Origin: Providencia zhijiangensis
GTDB taxonomy: Bacteria > Pseudomonadota > Gammaproteobacteria > Enterobacterales > Enterobacteriaceae
Length of the DNA: 64,000 nt
Assembly: GCF_030315915.2 (NCBI RefSeq)
Contig: NZ_CP135990.1
Location: 2,542,001 to 2,606,000 of the forward strand
Reading direction: 5' to 3'
In this document: positions 17,618 through 26,407 of the stretch, one piece after another
How positions within the stretch are numbered: the first letter of the stretch is position 1
How the letters are laid out: every line of letters begins with the position of its first letter
Position numbers and translations under genes: made by a program
The notes under the pieces: model-generated
Database searches by the model: none
What the model saw: only the letters and a program-made list of their open reading frames with translations
What the model was told of the DNA's origin: nothing

Positions 17618-19656
17618 TATGAATGTACCTCATTAAGCAATTGCATAATTTCTGCTGAGATCGCATCCAAATCAGCATCAATCTCGGCTAGTGCTCTCGG
17701 TGGTTCATAAACATAGAAATGGCGGTTAAATGGGATTTCATATCCAACAATACCCACTTCACCATCTTTCGGGTCTAGTTTACTTTCATCAATCCAAGCA
17801 TCCGGTACGTGTGGCAGAACTTCTCGAGCAAAGTAATCGGCAATATTTTCAGTGAGTGGTACGTTTTCGTTATCACGCAAATCAGGATTAGATTCAATCT
17901 GGCCTTTGGCTTTGCACACTTCAGCTTCATCGTCGTGCTCACCAAGGTGTTTGACAATCAGTTTTAACTGCACAGCACTTAGTTTAACATCCACCAGCTT
18001 GCTTTTTAGCTGCTTGAGGAATTTATCACGAGACAAATATTTTTCGGAGTCAAAGGAAGCGAGAGCATCAAGAATAGCTTGTTGGCTGATTTCATCCATT
18101 TTCAGCCAAACACTATCTGCTTGCAGAGCTTCAAGGCGTATAGCATCTTTCGGGTAAATGGCTAATTTCAGTGGGCGTTCAACCGTAATTCGACGATAGC
18201 CAAACGCTTTGTAATCAAAGATTTTACTAAAATCGTTTTCTACAAACTGACCGTATGTTTGCACGATTGTCTCAATCGCTTCTTCTGTTAGTTCTTTTCG
18301 CTTACTACCCAGTGATTTACGCATGACAGCATAAAACACGTTTTCATCATCGCCTTCAACTTCACCACCACCACTACGCCCGCGCCCACCTGTTTTCGCT
18401 CGCTCTTTTGACGCATTAATTAATTGAACCTTACCTTTGCGAGCAGTTGGCTTATGGTTAGATAACACCCAAATATAAGTGGCAATACCCGTGTTGTAGA
18501 ACATATCAGTAGGCAACGCCACAATTGCTTCGAGTAGGTCATTCTCCAGAACATAACGTCTAATTTCACTCTCACCGCTACCCGCTCCGCCAGTAAAAAG
18601 TGGGGAGCCATTTAGGATGATACCAATACGTGAACCACCTTCACTTTCAGGGCGCATTTTACTAATTAGGTGCATCAAAAACAGTAATGAACCATCAGAC
18701 ACGCGAGGTAAGCCCGCACCAAAGCGGCCTTCAAAACCTTTTTGGGTATGCTCATCAGTGATGTATTTTTGGATTTTCTTCCAATCCACACCAAAAGGTG
18801 GATTAGATAGCATATAGTCAAACTTATCACTGCGGAGCTGGTCATTCGATAACGTATTGCCCAGTTTGATATTATCGACCTTCTGCCCCTTAATCAGCAT
18901 ATCTGCTTTACAGATTGCGTATGACTCTGGGTTCAGCTCTTGACCGAATGCTGATAGAGAGGCTTTCTCGTTGAGTTTGTGGACATACTCCATACCAGAC
19001 GATAAGAAGCCACCGGTTCCTGCTGTAGGGTCATAGATTGAGCGTACCAAGCCTGAACTGGTTAACTCTTCTTCGTTAGTGAAAAGCAATGACGTTGTCA
19101 GCTCAACAATATCCCTTGGGGTAAAGTGTTCCCCTGCGGTTTCATTTGAGCTTTCGGCAAAGCGTCGGATAAGCTCTTCAAACACTAAACCCATACCATA
19201 GTTGCTAATGGCGTCAGGGTGAAGATCTGTGGTCGCAAAACGTTTTGCAACTTTATAAAGCAGGTCGGCTTCTTCCAATTTATCGATGGTATTAAAAAAG
19301 TCGAAATACTCAAAAATCTCACGGGCATTTGGGCTAAATGATTGAATATAATTCTGAAGATTATTCGCTACACCAGTTTCACCAAGACGGTTCAAATCCA
19401 TTTTTGAGGTGTTATAAAAGCTTAACTGCGCAGCATGGGTAAGTAGTTTGTCCTGCGCTTCAATCGGCATTGATTTTACTGCATCGTATTTAGCCAGAAC
19501 ATCAGCCTTTGTAGCAGCAAGGACACACTCTAAGCGCCTTAGCAAGGTGAAAGGGAGAATGATGCGTCCGTATTGAGATTGCTTGAAGTCGCCACGTAAC
19601 AGGTCAGCTACTGACCATAGAAATGCCGCTGTTGAAGAGAAATTGTTATTAGTCAT
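17617..19656 (-). CDS. hsdM: Type I restriction-modification DNA methyltransferase subunit HsdM
   Basis: A 679-residue N6-adenine methyltransferase. A helical HsdM N-terminal domain (~1-150) precedes the SAM-binding motif [10 protein letters not shown] (~209-218) and the catalytic NPPF (~285-288, NPPFGVDW). The [17 protein letters not shown] loop and long C-terminal region make it larger than EcoKI HsdM (about 530 residues). With HsdS it methylates the recognition sequence and protects host DNA. The ATG at 19656 is chosen; a GTG four codons earlier is possible, and neither has a strong ribosome binding site. It is the first gene of the operon. Confidence 0.95.
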   Translation of the reverse strand: MTNNNFSSTAAFLWSVADLLRGDFKQSQYGRIILPFTLLRRLECVLAATKADVLAKYDAVKSMPIEAQDKLLTHAAQLSFYNTSKMDLNRLGETGVANNLQNYIQSFSPNAREIFEYFDFFNTIDKLEEADLLYKVAKRFATTDLHPDAISNYGMGLVFEELIRRFAESSNETAGEHFTPRDIVELTTSLLFTNEEELTSSGLVRSIYDPTAGTGGFLSSGMEYVHKLNEKASLSAFGQELNPESYAICKADMLIKGQKVDNIKLGNTLSNDQLRSDKFDYMLSNPPFGVDWKKIQKYITDEHTQKGFEGRFGAGLPRVSDGSLLFLMHLISKMRPESEGGSRIGIILNGSPLFTGGAGSGESEIRRYVLENDLLEAIVALPTDMFYNTGIATYIWVLSNHKPTARKGKVQLINASKERAKTGGRGRSGGGEVEGDDENVFYAVMRKSLGSKRKELTEEAIETIVQTYGQFVENDFSKIFDYKAFGYRRITVERPLKLAIYPKDAIRLEALQADSVWLKMDEISQQAILDALASFDSEKYLSRDKFLKQLKSKLVDVKLSAVQLKLIVKHLGEHDDEAEVCKAKGQIESNPDLRDNENVPLTENIADYFAREVLPHVPDAWIDESKLDPKDGEVGIVGYEIPFNRHFYVYEPPRALAEIDADLDAISAEIMQLLNEVHS

Positions 19657-20174
19657 TGTAATCAGCACATTGAATATTAAAAAAGTTAACTGATTGTACC
19701 TTTATAACAAGCCTAGTGGTAGAGACATACAACGCAGAAAATACAGATTATCCACCAACTTAGCCAAGTCAGTGAACATGGCCTTGATAAAACTGCAAAG
19801 CGAAATAATAACTTGCACGTCAATCATGGCCACTAAGTGAATAATTCTACAAACATATTAATAAACAAACCTCTATTCACTCACATCGTTCTCTTTGTAC
19901 TTAAGAGCCAAGTCATAATACCCATCACGATTAATATGCCAATGGAGCATACATTGCTGTACTAGCAATTTATAATAATTGTAGCGATCAACAAAAATTG
20001 GTCACAAATTTAGATAAATAGCTACTTCAATGTAAGATAACCAACGCATCAATACAAAATGTTGATATTACCGGAAACGGTTTTATCTAATATCAATTAC
20101 TGCACTTTATAAATAACGACTCTAGCGGACGTTAATGGCAGTAACGTCCGTTTCTAGTTAAGTTAGATACTCGT
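19657..20174. other. Gene-free stretch upstream of hsdM
   Basis: 518 bases with no supportable gene. It should contain the hsdM promoter (minus strand). CATGGCC occurs twice (near 19777 and 19834), and a hairpin lies at 20126-20150. Nothing else stands out. Confidence 0.4.
20126..20150. terminator. Stem-loop downstream of the YfjJ-like gene
   Basis: CGGACGTTA (20126-20134) pairs perfectly with TAACGTCCG (20142-20150) over a 7-base loop; TTTCTAG follows on the plus strand. It lies 25 bases past the stop of the minus-strand gene at 20175. There is no minus-strand T-run, so it may be an mRNA end hairpin rather than a full terminator. Confidence 0.5.
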
Positions 20175-20759
20175 TCATTGTCTACTCCTCCCAATAGACC
20201 TATACCCATCGTCATAACTTTTAGTATAGTTTTTAGCCAAATACTCCATGCGCTTTAATAGCTGGTTAAGCTTCTGTTCATAATCTTCCTTATTAATATT
20301 CAAATGAAAGACTCCACTAACAGGAAAATGTACTAATGATGAATACATAATAGAATCTAATCCTAAAGCGCTATACCATGCCTGTTGAATTAAGGCGGCT
20401 AAACTATTATCAGAATCGAACTTTCCTGCACCGTGGTATAAGTCTTTATTAAGTAATAATAAAGCATGATAATGTTTACGTCGGTTACTATTGCCTATTT
20501 CACGTACCCATATATAACGTAAACGATTTCGCCAGCGACGTCCCCAAATTTTATTTTTCCTTAGACAATCAACACGTAGTTTGGCTTTAAGTGATTCAAT
20601 AAAACGAGTTATTTCTAGACTTGAATTACTATATTTGTAATCACTTGGAAAACGTAGGTCTATCCGTAAAGCTAAAGTACGGGGAAATTCATTTACTGCT
20701 TGATTGATTACATCAACAAACACATTTTGATATTTTTTATTGTATGAGTATTCTTGCAT
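20175..20759 (-). CDS. YfjJ/YagK family inovirus Gp2-like protein (DUF3296)
   Basis: A 194-residue basic protein of the DUF3296/inovirus-Gp2 type found in CP4-57-like elements (YfjJ, YagK). Visible features are LALRIDLRFP (strand 1), and RLRYIWVREIGNSNRRKHYHALLLLNKD, whose H-Y-H resembles the HUH-like histidines of replication-initiator relatives. The C-terminal part is helical (KLNQLLKRMEYLAKNYTK). A role in element replication is inferred from the family and from the DUF3987 gene next to it. An AT-rich gap separates the two. Confidence 0.75.
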   Translation of the reverse strand: MQEYSYNKKYQNVFVDVINQAVNEFPRTLALRIDLRFPSDYKYSNSSLEITRFIESLKAKLRVDCLRKNKIWGRRWRNRLRYIWVREIGNSNRRKHYHALLLLNKDLYHGAGKFDSDNSLAALIQQAWYSALGLDSIMYSSLVHFPVSGVFHLNINKEDYEQKLNQLLKRMEYLAKNYTKSYDDGYRSIGRSRQ

Positions 20760-21153
20760 TTATTTATACCAATGATCATTGTTCTAGACCATAAAAACAT
20801 CGGTATAAATATACAATATCAAAATCTAACCATTTAAATTAAAACAACCAAAATAGAAATAAACTTTAACTACTTATCTTCATATAATGGAATGCATTAA
20901 ATTAAACTTATTAACTTAATATTGATTAATTAAATTAATAATAGATAATTCACTTAATTAAATTGATTATATATATTATATATATTACTATACCGACAAT
21001 ATTAGCCATGATAAAAACGATAGAGTTAATTAAAAAATAGCCAACTTGCCAAACATTAATAAATTCACAAGTTATAGTTTCACTCTGATATTAGCTTTAC
21101 CATTTTTAAAGTAACGTACTGTTATTTATTGCTACAATCGCAACAGTAGCAAC
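20760..21153. other. AT-rich region between two replication-type genes
   Basis: 394 bases, extremely AT-rich, without a gene. TTAATTAAAT occurs twice (near 20932 and 20956), with TTAATTAAA again near 21026 and a TATATATATTATATATATTA tract at about 20969-20989. The position between YfjJ-like and YfjI-like genes makes it a candidate origin of the element; nothing beyond composition and short repeats supports that. Confidence 0.35.
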
Positions 21154-22590
21154 TTAATAAAACGAAAAAATCGGATTGTTTGTAAAATCATTGTATCTAA
21201 ATTGAGCTCCTTCACAGACTAACCTTGCACCTTTCCGTGAATATTCAATATCAATAGCTTTAGCTTTCTCTAGATTAAATATAACTTTTTCAAGTAATTT
21301 ACCCTTTCGTAATGAGTTAGGTCCATTACGTCGAATATCATTAAATTTAATGTAATCACTATTTCGACGGGAATACTCTCGATTTAGCCATGATAATAGT
21401 AATGCTTCATAGTAACCATCTTCATAAGAAAACAGATTAATAGCCTGTTCCATATACCACTCGCATAATAACCACGCACCTTGAATATATTCTTTTTTTA
21501 TTGCACAACTCCCCTCTGTAAAATAACTGAGCAATGCCGATAGCCGAGCAACATTATTCGATAATTTTGATGCAAAGTCATTCATATTAGCGTACTTTCT
21601 ATCAGGATGAATTTGATACTCAATTTTATTATATATTTTTTCCCATTCATACTGTGCCTCTATATCTAATAATAAACATTCTCTATAACTATTTTTTATA
21701 TTCTGGCTCCCCGCCATTAATAATTCAGTTGTTTTTTGATAAAAACAACAAAGGTGTACTTGTTCATTTGAATGAGGTCGAATAAATCGTTCCCCTTGTG
21801 TCGACAAATTTTCATCGATAAAAACAGGTAAACAACGAGCAAAAAAACCACTTCCTCTCGCCTTTTCACCTTGACGTTTTAAATATAAATCAAATGGTTT
21901 CTTTTGTACCATCATAGATAAAGTAATACGACCATCTTCTATTGTAAAACTTTGGGTTGTTTTACGTTCAACATGAAAATCAACACCATCCCACATTGAA
22001 TTAATAAAACTCAGATCTTTCATAACCTGTCTATCTAATATATTAGCACCTTCATCAGCAATTAGACCTATGTTTGAAGAATGTTGTGACATAGCGGACT
22101 GTAACGCTTCCGGGGTTACATTACTATAAATATATCGCTGAGATTTAGGCCGCATAGGCTTTTCAGCTTGTAACTCTTTTAAACGTTTAGACTCTACCTC
22201 AGTGTATTGCCCTTCAGCTGTTTTTTTCTTTATTAAACCTAAAATGGCTTTTTCTTTAATTTCCCATACTTTCAATTCAATTGAGTAATTTTTATTACTT
22301 TCATCAAATTTACGTAACAAGCTCTCATCATGTTGATAAAATGGTCTCATGACCATTCTATCAACTGTCGTTTTTCTTTCTCCTGAGTTGGCTATCACAA
22401 ATAAAAATAACGATACTGGAGATTCAAAAAATGGATTAACTTTCACATTAATTAGTCTTTGGCTAGCTAATGAAATAGCACTAATTACCGATGATGCAAT
22501 TAATGGGATAGGAGCTTGCGTAAGTTCTTCAACATCTAAAATAACTTCACGTAATTTGGATGGAAATGCATTCAAAGGGAAATGGTTCAT
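21154..22590 (-). CDS. YfjI family protein (DUF3987)
   Basis: A 478-residue DUF3987/YfjI protein, a family common in P4-like satellites and CP4-57-type prophages and related to primase-helicase or RepA-like ATPases. Visible features are the start FPSKLREVILDVEELTQAPI, the P-loop-like segment VIANSGERKTTVDRMV (~64-79; the usual GxGK(S/T) appears as SGERKTT), ANILDRQVMKDLSFINSMWDG with a Walker B-like preceding strand NIGLIADEGA, and GFFARCLPVF. It is probably a replication ATPase of the element. It has AAGG upstream and is divergent from alpA, with one gene between. Confidence 0.82.
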   Translation of the reverse strand: MNHFPLNAFPSKLREVILDVEELTQAPIPLIASSVISAISLASQRLINVKVNPFFESPVSLFLFVIANSGERKTTVDRMVMRPFYQHDESLLRKFDESNKNYSIELKVWEIKEKAILGLIKKKTAEGQYTEVESKRLKELQAEKPMRPKSQRYIYSNVTPEALQSAMSQHSSNIGLIADEGANILDRQVMKDLSFINSMWDGVDFHVERKTTQSFTIEDGRITLSMMVQKKPFDLYLKRQGEKARGSGFFARCLPVFIDENLSTQGERFIRPHSNEQVHLCCFYQKTTELLMAGSQNIKNSYRECLLLDIEAQYEWEKIYNKIEYQIHPDRKYANMNDFASKLSNNVARLSALLSYFTEGSCAIKKEYIQGAWLLCEWYMEQAINLFSYEDGYYEALLLSWLNREYSRRNSDYIKFNDIRRNGPNSLRKGKLLEKVIFNLEKAKAIDIEYSRKGARLVCEGAQFRYNDFTNNPIFSFY

Positions 22591-22779
22591 GATAAAACAC
22601 CTTATTTATTTAACTTGGATACATTTAATAAATCGCAATCCTCATCGCAAGTCAATTAATAATTCCCAAATTAAAATTAAATGGTTTATATCCTATTAAA
22701 TTAGCCAAAATTAACCTATGTCATATAATTTCATATTGCATTGGACATATTTAGATTATTTATTCAAATAGAAATAAAA

Positions 22780-22822
22780 AAGAGAAGATGAATTCCCACA
22801 TAAAACGAACCAAACTTCTCTT
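22780..22822. terminator. Weak stem-loop with T-run
   Basis: AAGAGAAG (22780-22787) pairs with CTTCTCTT (22815-22822) across a 27-base loop. Poly-T follows on the plus strand and TTTATTTC on the minus strand. It lies just past the stop of the minus-strand gene at 22832 and is probably its terminator. Confidence 0.4.
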
Positions 22823-22831
22823 AAATTTTTT

Positions 22832-23536
22832 TTATTTTTTTCTGAGCACTTCATCAAAAACTTTTTTAACATTTTGATCTTGTCTAGACCAAACCATTAT
22901 CCGATTATGAATCTGGTCACTTAATTCAGACTCATCTTTAAATTTATTATTCTTATCACCTGACGAAGGCCATCCATTCTTTTCTACAAATGCATATAGT
23001 TCATACTCAATGGCTCTATACGCTTCAATTTTCTTTTTCCAGCCATCTCTTGGCTTTTTATTCTTTAATAAGCGAATGACTTCCGCTTTAACGTCATCAA
23101 AACGTGCAGCTTTTAATTTCCCTGCTTGCACTTTTTGTTGCTTTACCTCCAGTTTTCTTTGAATACCCTGTTCATGATGTAAAATCCCATTGCAATTATC
23201 TAAGTATCTAATAGCTCTAAACAAATCATCTAATCCCTCATTAGGATTAGTCTCTATTTTCCTTGTTCCAAGCCGCCAATATACTGCTGATAGTATTAAA
23301 AAATCCCCCATAGTTTCTTGAATACTTTCACTTGAGTGAAGCGATTCCGTTTTCCAACGCCACTCGGCATCATTTGTCATGCCTTCGATTAATTCATTAT
23401 GCTGTTCATCAGCCTCAGGCTCAGGAATGAAAACGTCCCAATCTAAATATTTAATTGTCTCAACTACTGAATATTTTTCATATCCATACTTATCACTTAG
23501 ACCTTTAATAAATTTTTTTAAATTAAAATCTTCCAT
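22832..23536 (-). CDS. Hypothetical protein of the integrative element
   Basis: A 234-residue soluble, charged protein; I do not recognise its family. The first half is acidic and aromatic (DWDVFIPEPEADEQH, DAEWRWKTESLHSSESIQETMGD). The middle is helical and Gln/Lys-rich (KLEVKQQKVQAGKLKAARFDDVKAEVI), and GWPSSGDKNNKF is near the end. It lies between alpA and yfjI on the minus strand and is likely co-transcribed with the replication genes. No signal peptide or membrane segment is seen. Confidence 0.75.
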   Translation of the reverse strand: MEDFNLKKFIKGLSDKYGYEKYSVVETIKYLDWDVFIPEPEADEQHNELIEGMTNDAEWRWKTESLHSSESIQETMGDFLILSAVYWRLGTRKIETNPNEGLDDLFRAIRYLDNCNGILHHEQGIQRKLEVKQQKVQAGKLKAARFDDVKAEVIRLLKNKKPRDGWKKKIEAYRAIEYELYAFVEKNGWPSSGDKNNKFKDESELSDQIHNRIMVWSRQDQNVKKVFDEVLRKK

Positions 23537-23564
23537 AAATCAACCTATTACAATTAATAATCTA

Positions 23565-23700
23565 ATGCGTAAAATTTTAGGTAATGCAAGCGTGTTTTTT
23601 TTAAAAAACTACGCTGTATTCTTCTAACTCACAGTAAGTTCAACTTTAGCAATCAGAGGATTACCGCTATGTCTTCATACAGTGTCAAAATTTTACGCAT
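23565..23700. repeat. 14-bp inverted repeat flanking the alpA promoter/start
   Basis: ATGCGTAAAATTTT (23565-23578) is repeated in perfect inversion as AAAATTTTACGCAT (23687-23700), the second copy lying inside alpA codons 7-11. Between them an imperfect palindrome (AGCGT ... ACGCT, 23589-23615) surrounds a T6TTA6 core. The layout is that of paired regulator sites around a divergent promoter. Confidence 0.5.
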
Positions 23701-23881
23701 GCCCGCTGTTAACAAAAAGCTTGGGATCGCCCCTTCTACTATTTACGATTGGGTTAATCCCAAATCTCCCCGTTACGATGAAACATTTCCAAAACAACGC
23801 CAATTAGGAAGTAAGTCTGTTGGATGGTTAGAATCGGAGATTGACGAGTGGCTTTTAAAACGAAAAATAACCACCATTTGA
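23669..23881 (+). CDS. alpA: AlpA family transcriptional regulator/excisionase
   Basis: A 70-residue winged-helix protein. The helix-turn-helix is KLGIAPSTIYDWVNP (~18-32), followed by the wing and the WLESEIDEWLLKR C-terminus of AlpA/HTH_17 proteins. AlpA of CP4-57 activates the integrase gene and promotes excision. GAGG lies nine bases before the ATG. The N-terminal SSYSVKILRMPAVN replaces the usual basic start. The gene is divergent from the replication genes, and an inverted repeat overlaps its 5' end. Confidence 0.88.
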   Translation: MSSYSVKILRMPAVNKKLGIAPSTIYDWVNPKSPRYDETFPKQRQLGSKSVGWLESEIDEWLLKRKITTI

Positions 23882-24075
23882 ATTCTTTCCAGTGGTCAAT
23901 GTTACAAAAATAACAAGAAGTTCGATACAATCATGAATATATTACACATTTCCCTAATCTTAATAATGGGAAACCTGAATATATTTTTATGTGATTAAAT
24001 GTACTAACATTTTAAAAAATTACTGAGATATATATCATTTTATTGATATCTCACCCTTGATATCTCAATAGCTAC

Positions 24076-24105
24076 CAGCCATCCATTTGGGTGGCTGATT
24101 TATTT
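24076..24105 (+). terminator. Stem-loop just upstream of the GTPase gene
   Basis: CAGCCATCC (24076-24084) pairs with GGGTGGCTG (24089-24097, one G-T pair) over a 4-base loop and is followed by ATTTATTTT. It is only 18 bases before the GTPase start codon, so it may terminate alpA transcripts or attenuate the next gene. Confidence 0.6.
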
Positions 24106-24115
24106 TGAGGTTAAT

Positions 24116-25003
24116 ATGAAAAAATTATCGGGCTATGCCCTTATTCGTCGCCATCTGCGACGCTACCCTCGTTCACTGCGTCAAACCTTATTAAAAGAAC
24201 TCAATCAGCTTGTTACCTATCAGCCTGTGATTGGCATTATGGGAAAAACAGGTGTTGGGAAATCCAGTCTGTGTAATGCCTTATTTCGCAGTCAAGTTTG
24301 TGCTGTCAATGCTATTGAAGCTTGTACTCGGCAGCCCCAACAGGTCAAATTGCGCTTTGGACGACACACACTAACGCTAGTTGATTTACCGGGTGTCGGA
24401 GAAAGCCAACAGCGTGATGAGGAGTATCGTGAGCTCTATCGTGAGTGGATACCTAAACTCGATATGGTGCTTTGGGTACTCAAAGCTGATGACCGTGCTT
24501 TCTCCATTGAAGAGCAGTTTTATCAAACAGTATTCACGGAGTATAACGGAGAGCTACCAGCTATTACTTGGATTTTGAATCAAGTTGATAAGATAGAGCC
24601 TGTCGAGCAGTGGCACTGGGCATCCGCACAGCCTTCAAAACAGCAGCAAGCTCATATCACATTGAAACGACATGTTATCGCCAAACAAATGCATATCTCT
24701 GCAGATACCATCATTCCGATATCTGTTAAAGGCCGATATCATCTCCCCCAATTGGTGGAGGCGATTATTACTCGTCTCCCAAAGCAAGCACTTAGTCCCT
24801 TAATCCCACATCTACAAAATATCTATCAGACCACAACGGTTATCAATCATGCGCGTAGCTCTTTCGGTGATACGGTCGTAGATATCATTGAGCGCGTGAT
24901 TGATTTCGCTCCACTTCCTCAAGTCGCTCGGCACGCCCTCAAATCAACAACTCATCATATTGCTAAAGCAGCGCGCTCTGTCTGGTCATTTTTCTTTAGT
25001 TAA
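24116..25003 (+). CDS. YfjP/YeeP-type GTPase
   Basis: A 295-residue Era-like GTPase as found in CP4-57-type prophages (YfjP, YkfA, YeeP). G1 GKTGVGKSS (43-51), G3 DLPGVGES (90-97) and G4 NQVDK (155-159) are intact. A basic N-terminus (RRHLRRYPRSLRQ) and a C-terminal amphipathic helix follow the G domain (VRHALKSTTHHIAKAARSVWSFFFS-like end), suggesting membrane contact. The cellular role of the family is unknown. GAGG is upstream and an intrinsic terminator follows, so it appears to be its own transcription unit. Confidence 0.85.
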   Translation: MKKLSGYALIRRHLRRYPRSLRQTLLKELNQLVTYQPVIGIMGKTGVGKSSLCNALFRSQVCAVNAIEACTRQPQQVKLRFGRHTLTLVDLPGVGESQQRDEEYRELYREWIPKLDMVLWVLKADDRAFSIEEQFYQTVFTEYNGELPAITWILNQVDKIEPVEQWHWASAQPSKQQQAHITLKRHVIAKQMHISADTIIPISVKGRYHLPQLVEAIITRLPKQALSPLIPHLQNIYQTTTVINHARSSFGDTVVDIIERVIDFAPLPQVARHALKSTTHHIAKAARSVWSFFFS

Positions 25004-25306
25004 TTCAATTAAATGATTGTCATATTGAGCCATCAGTAAACGATTTTACGTTGTCATGATCGAATTTGTCGATCGAACCGATCGGTTTTTTTCATTATCC
25101 ATACGGAAATGATGGCTATACAATCTCTCAGAGGTATTAATGACTTAAATTTATTTATAAAAATCAATGCGATAAATCGCAGGGTTTGTCACGTTATTAA
25201 GAATTGAGAGCCATCAGTTGTTTGTTGAGCACTCACTTTTTGTTCGTATTAATCAAGTCTTAGAGCCTTTTATCTGAATAGGCAAAATCACTAATTGGAA
25301 AATATC
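25004..25306. other. Gap downstream of the GTPase gene
   Basis: 303 bases holding the terminator at 25070-25092 and then probably the promoter of the following exported-protein pair. No gene seen. Confidence 0.4.
25070..25092 (+). terminator. Rho-independent terminator of the GTPase gene
   Basis: CGATCG-AAC-CGATCG (25070-25084) followed by G and seven T (25086-25092), about 70 bases after the stop codon. Confidence 0.7.
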
Positions 25307-25771
25307 ATGAAAACAAAACTTATTATTTCTGCACTTTTTATTTCGGCTTTAACACCGACATTCACTCACGCTTTTGGTAACTCACACACTTGGACGAGTA
25401 ACAAGACACAAGGCGTGACCGAGTTTGTCATTCTAGGTCAGGGCAAATCTCAGCTTTATCTGTCTTGTAATGATGACGGTCATCAGCCCGCAACAATTAT
25501 TTTTACTGATATTAATGGCCGACAAGCCCGTATGGATGCAGACCAATCCCTTGAAATGAAATTTGCAGGTGAAGAGGTTGCAAATGTGAGCGAAAGTGAA
25601 AGCCATATTGGAGCTCAATTTGTGCAGTGGGCTTGGAATATGCTACGCAGCGAGGAGCAAGTCACCGTGTTTGGCGAAGGGGTTGCTTCGAGTACCTTTA
25701 CACTGGATGGGGCTGCCGCAGTTATACCTTACTTTGGCGAAAACGGCTGTGTACCGAAATTCGTATTTTAG
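25307..25771 (+). CDS. Exported protein of unknown function
   Basis: The 154-residue product starts with a signal peptide (MKTKLIISALFISALTPTFTHA, likely cleavage after residue 22). The mature part is beta-rich with two cysteines (LSCNDDG and NGCVPKF) that could form a disulfide in the periplasm. I do not recognise a named family. ATG 25307 with GGAA six bases upstream is the start; the TTG at 25295 adds four residues only. The next gene is also a small exported protein with two cysteines, as in the yfjS/yfjT area of CP4-57, but direct homology was not established. Confidence 0.8.
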   Translation: MKTKLIISALFISALTPTFTHAFGNSHTWTSNKTQGVTEFVILGQGKSQLYLSCNDDGHQPATIIFTDINGRQARMDADQSLEMKFAGEEVANVSESESHIGAQFVQWAWNMLRSEEQVTVFGEGVASSTFTLDGAAAVIPYFGENGCVPKFVF

Positions 25772-25877
25772 TATTCCAATTCGGAAAATGGCTCAATATT
25801 AAACAATCGACTTTATTAGACGTTCCTTGAATATCATATTCAACACTATTTCTCTCTTTATCAATAGGTTTCCTATC

Positions 25878-26216
25878 ATGAAAAAACAACTTTGTGCGCT
25901 CTTATTAGGGCTCAGTACTTTTTCTGTCTATGCTGAACAAGCGCCAATTCAACTCAAATCAGGCCCCAGTAATGCAGGGCGTACATACAGTAAAGTGTAT
26001 ATTACTTCGAATGTTGATAGTGTGATTATCAAGAAAATCATCGTTAATCGAGGCAATTGTAAAGATGCAGAGTATCTCCCTTGGAAGCCAATTAGGCTGA
26101 ATTTTGGCAGCACGTATGAACGTATTTTCACAGGAAAACGAGCGGGGACACCCTGTAATGTGCTCGAAGTAGCTGTTGATACAAACCAAGGTGTATGGAC
26201 ATTTAACTTCAAATAA
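25878..26216 (+). CDS. Small exported protein of unknown function
   Basis: A 112-residue protein with signal peptide MKKQLCALLLGLSTFSVYA (cleavage about residue 19). The mature part is beta-rich with two cysteines (RGNCKDA and GTPCNVLE). It contains VYITSNVDSVIIKKIIVNRG and ends KGVWTF-like (QGVWTFNFK). The start is set by the signal peptide; the upstream in-frame start at 25827 would bury it. The role is unknown; it follows another exported protein and may be co-transcribed. Confidence 0.78.
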   Translation: MKKQLCALLLGLSTFSVYAEQAPIQLKSGPSNAGRTYSKVYITSNVDSVIIKKIIVNRGNCKDAEYLPWKPIRLNFGSTYERIFTGKRAGTPCNVLEVAVDTNQGVWTFNFK

Positions 26217-26407
26217 TCATTCTTATTTTTACCCTAATCTTGTATGGCCTGCTCAGCATAGCAGGCTACCTTATTTTGTTTATCAATGACCCCCTCTCTT
26301 ACATCTAATGTAAAGCGCATTGCTTCACGTTATTTACCAAACGCATTTTTATGCTTATTTATACCCCTCAGCGTACTTATTATTCAATTATTACATGGAG
26401 ATATCAC

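Noticed and set aside
20969-20989. CRISPR or iteron array
   Set aside because: The TA-rich tract and short TTAATTAAAT repeats are not regularly spaced; no CRISPR repeat-spacer pattern exists anywhere in the window.
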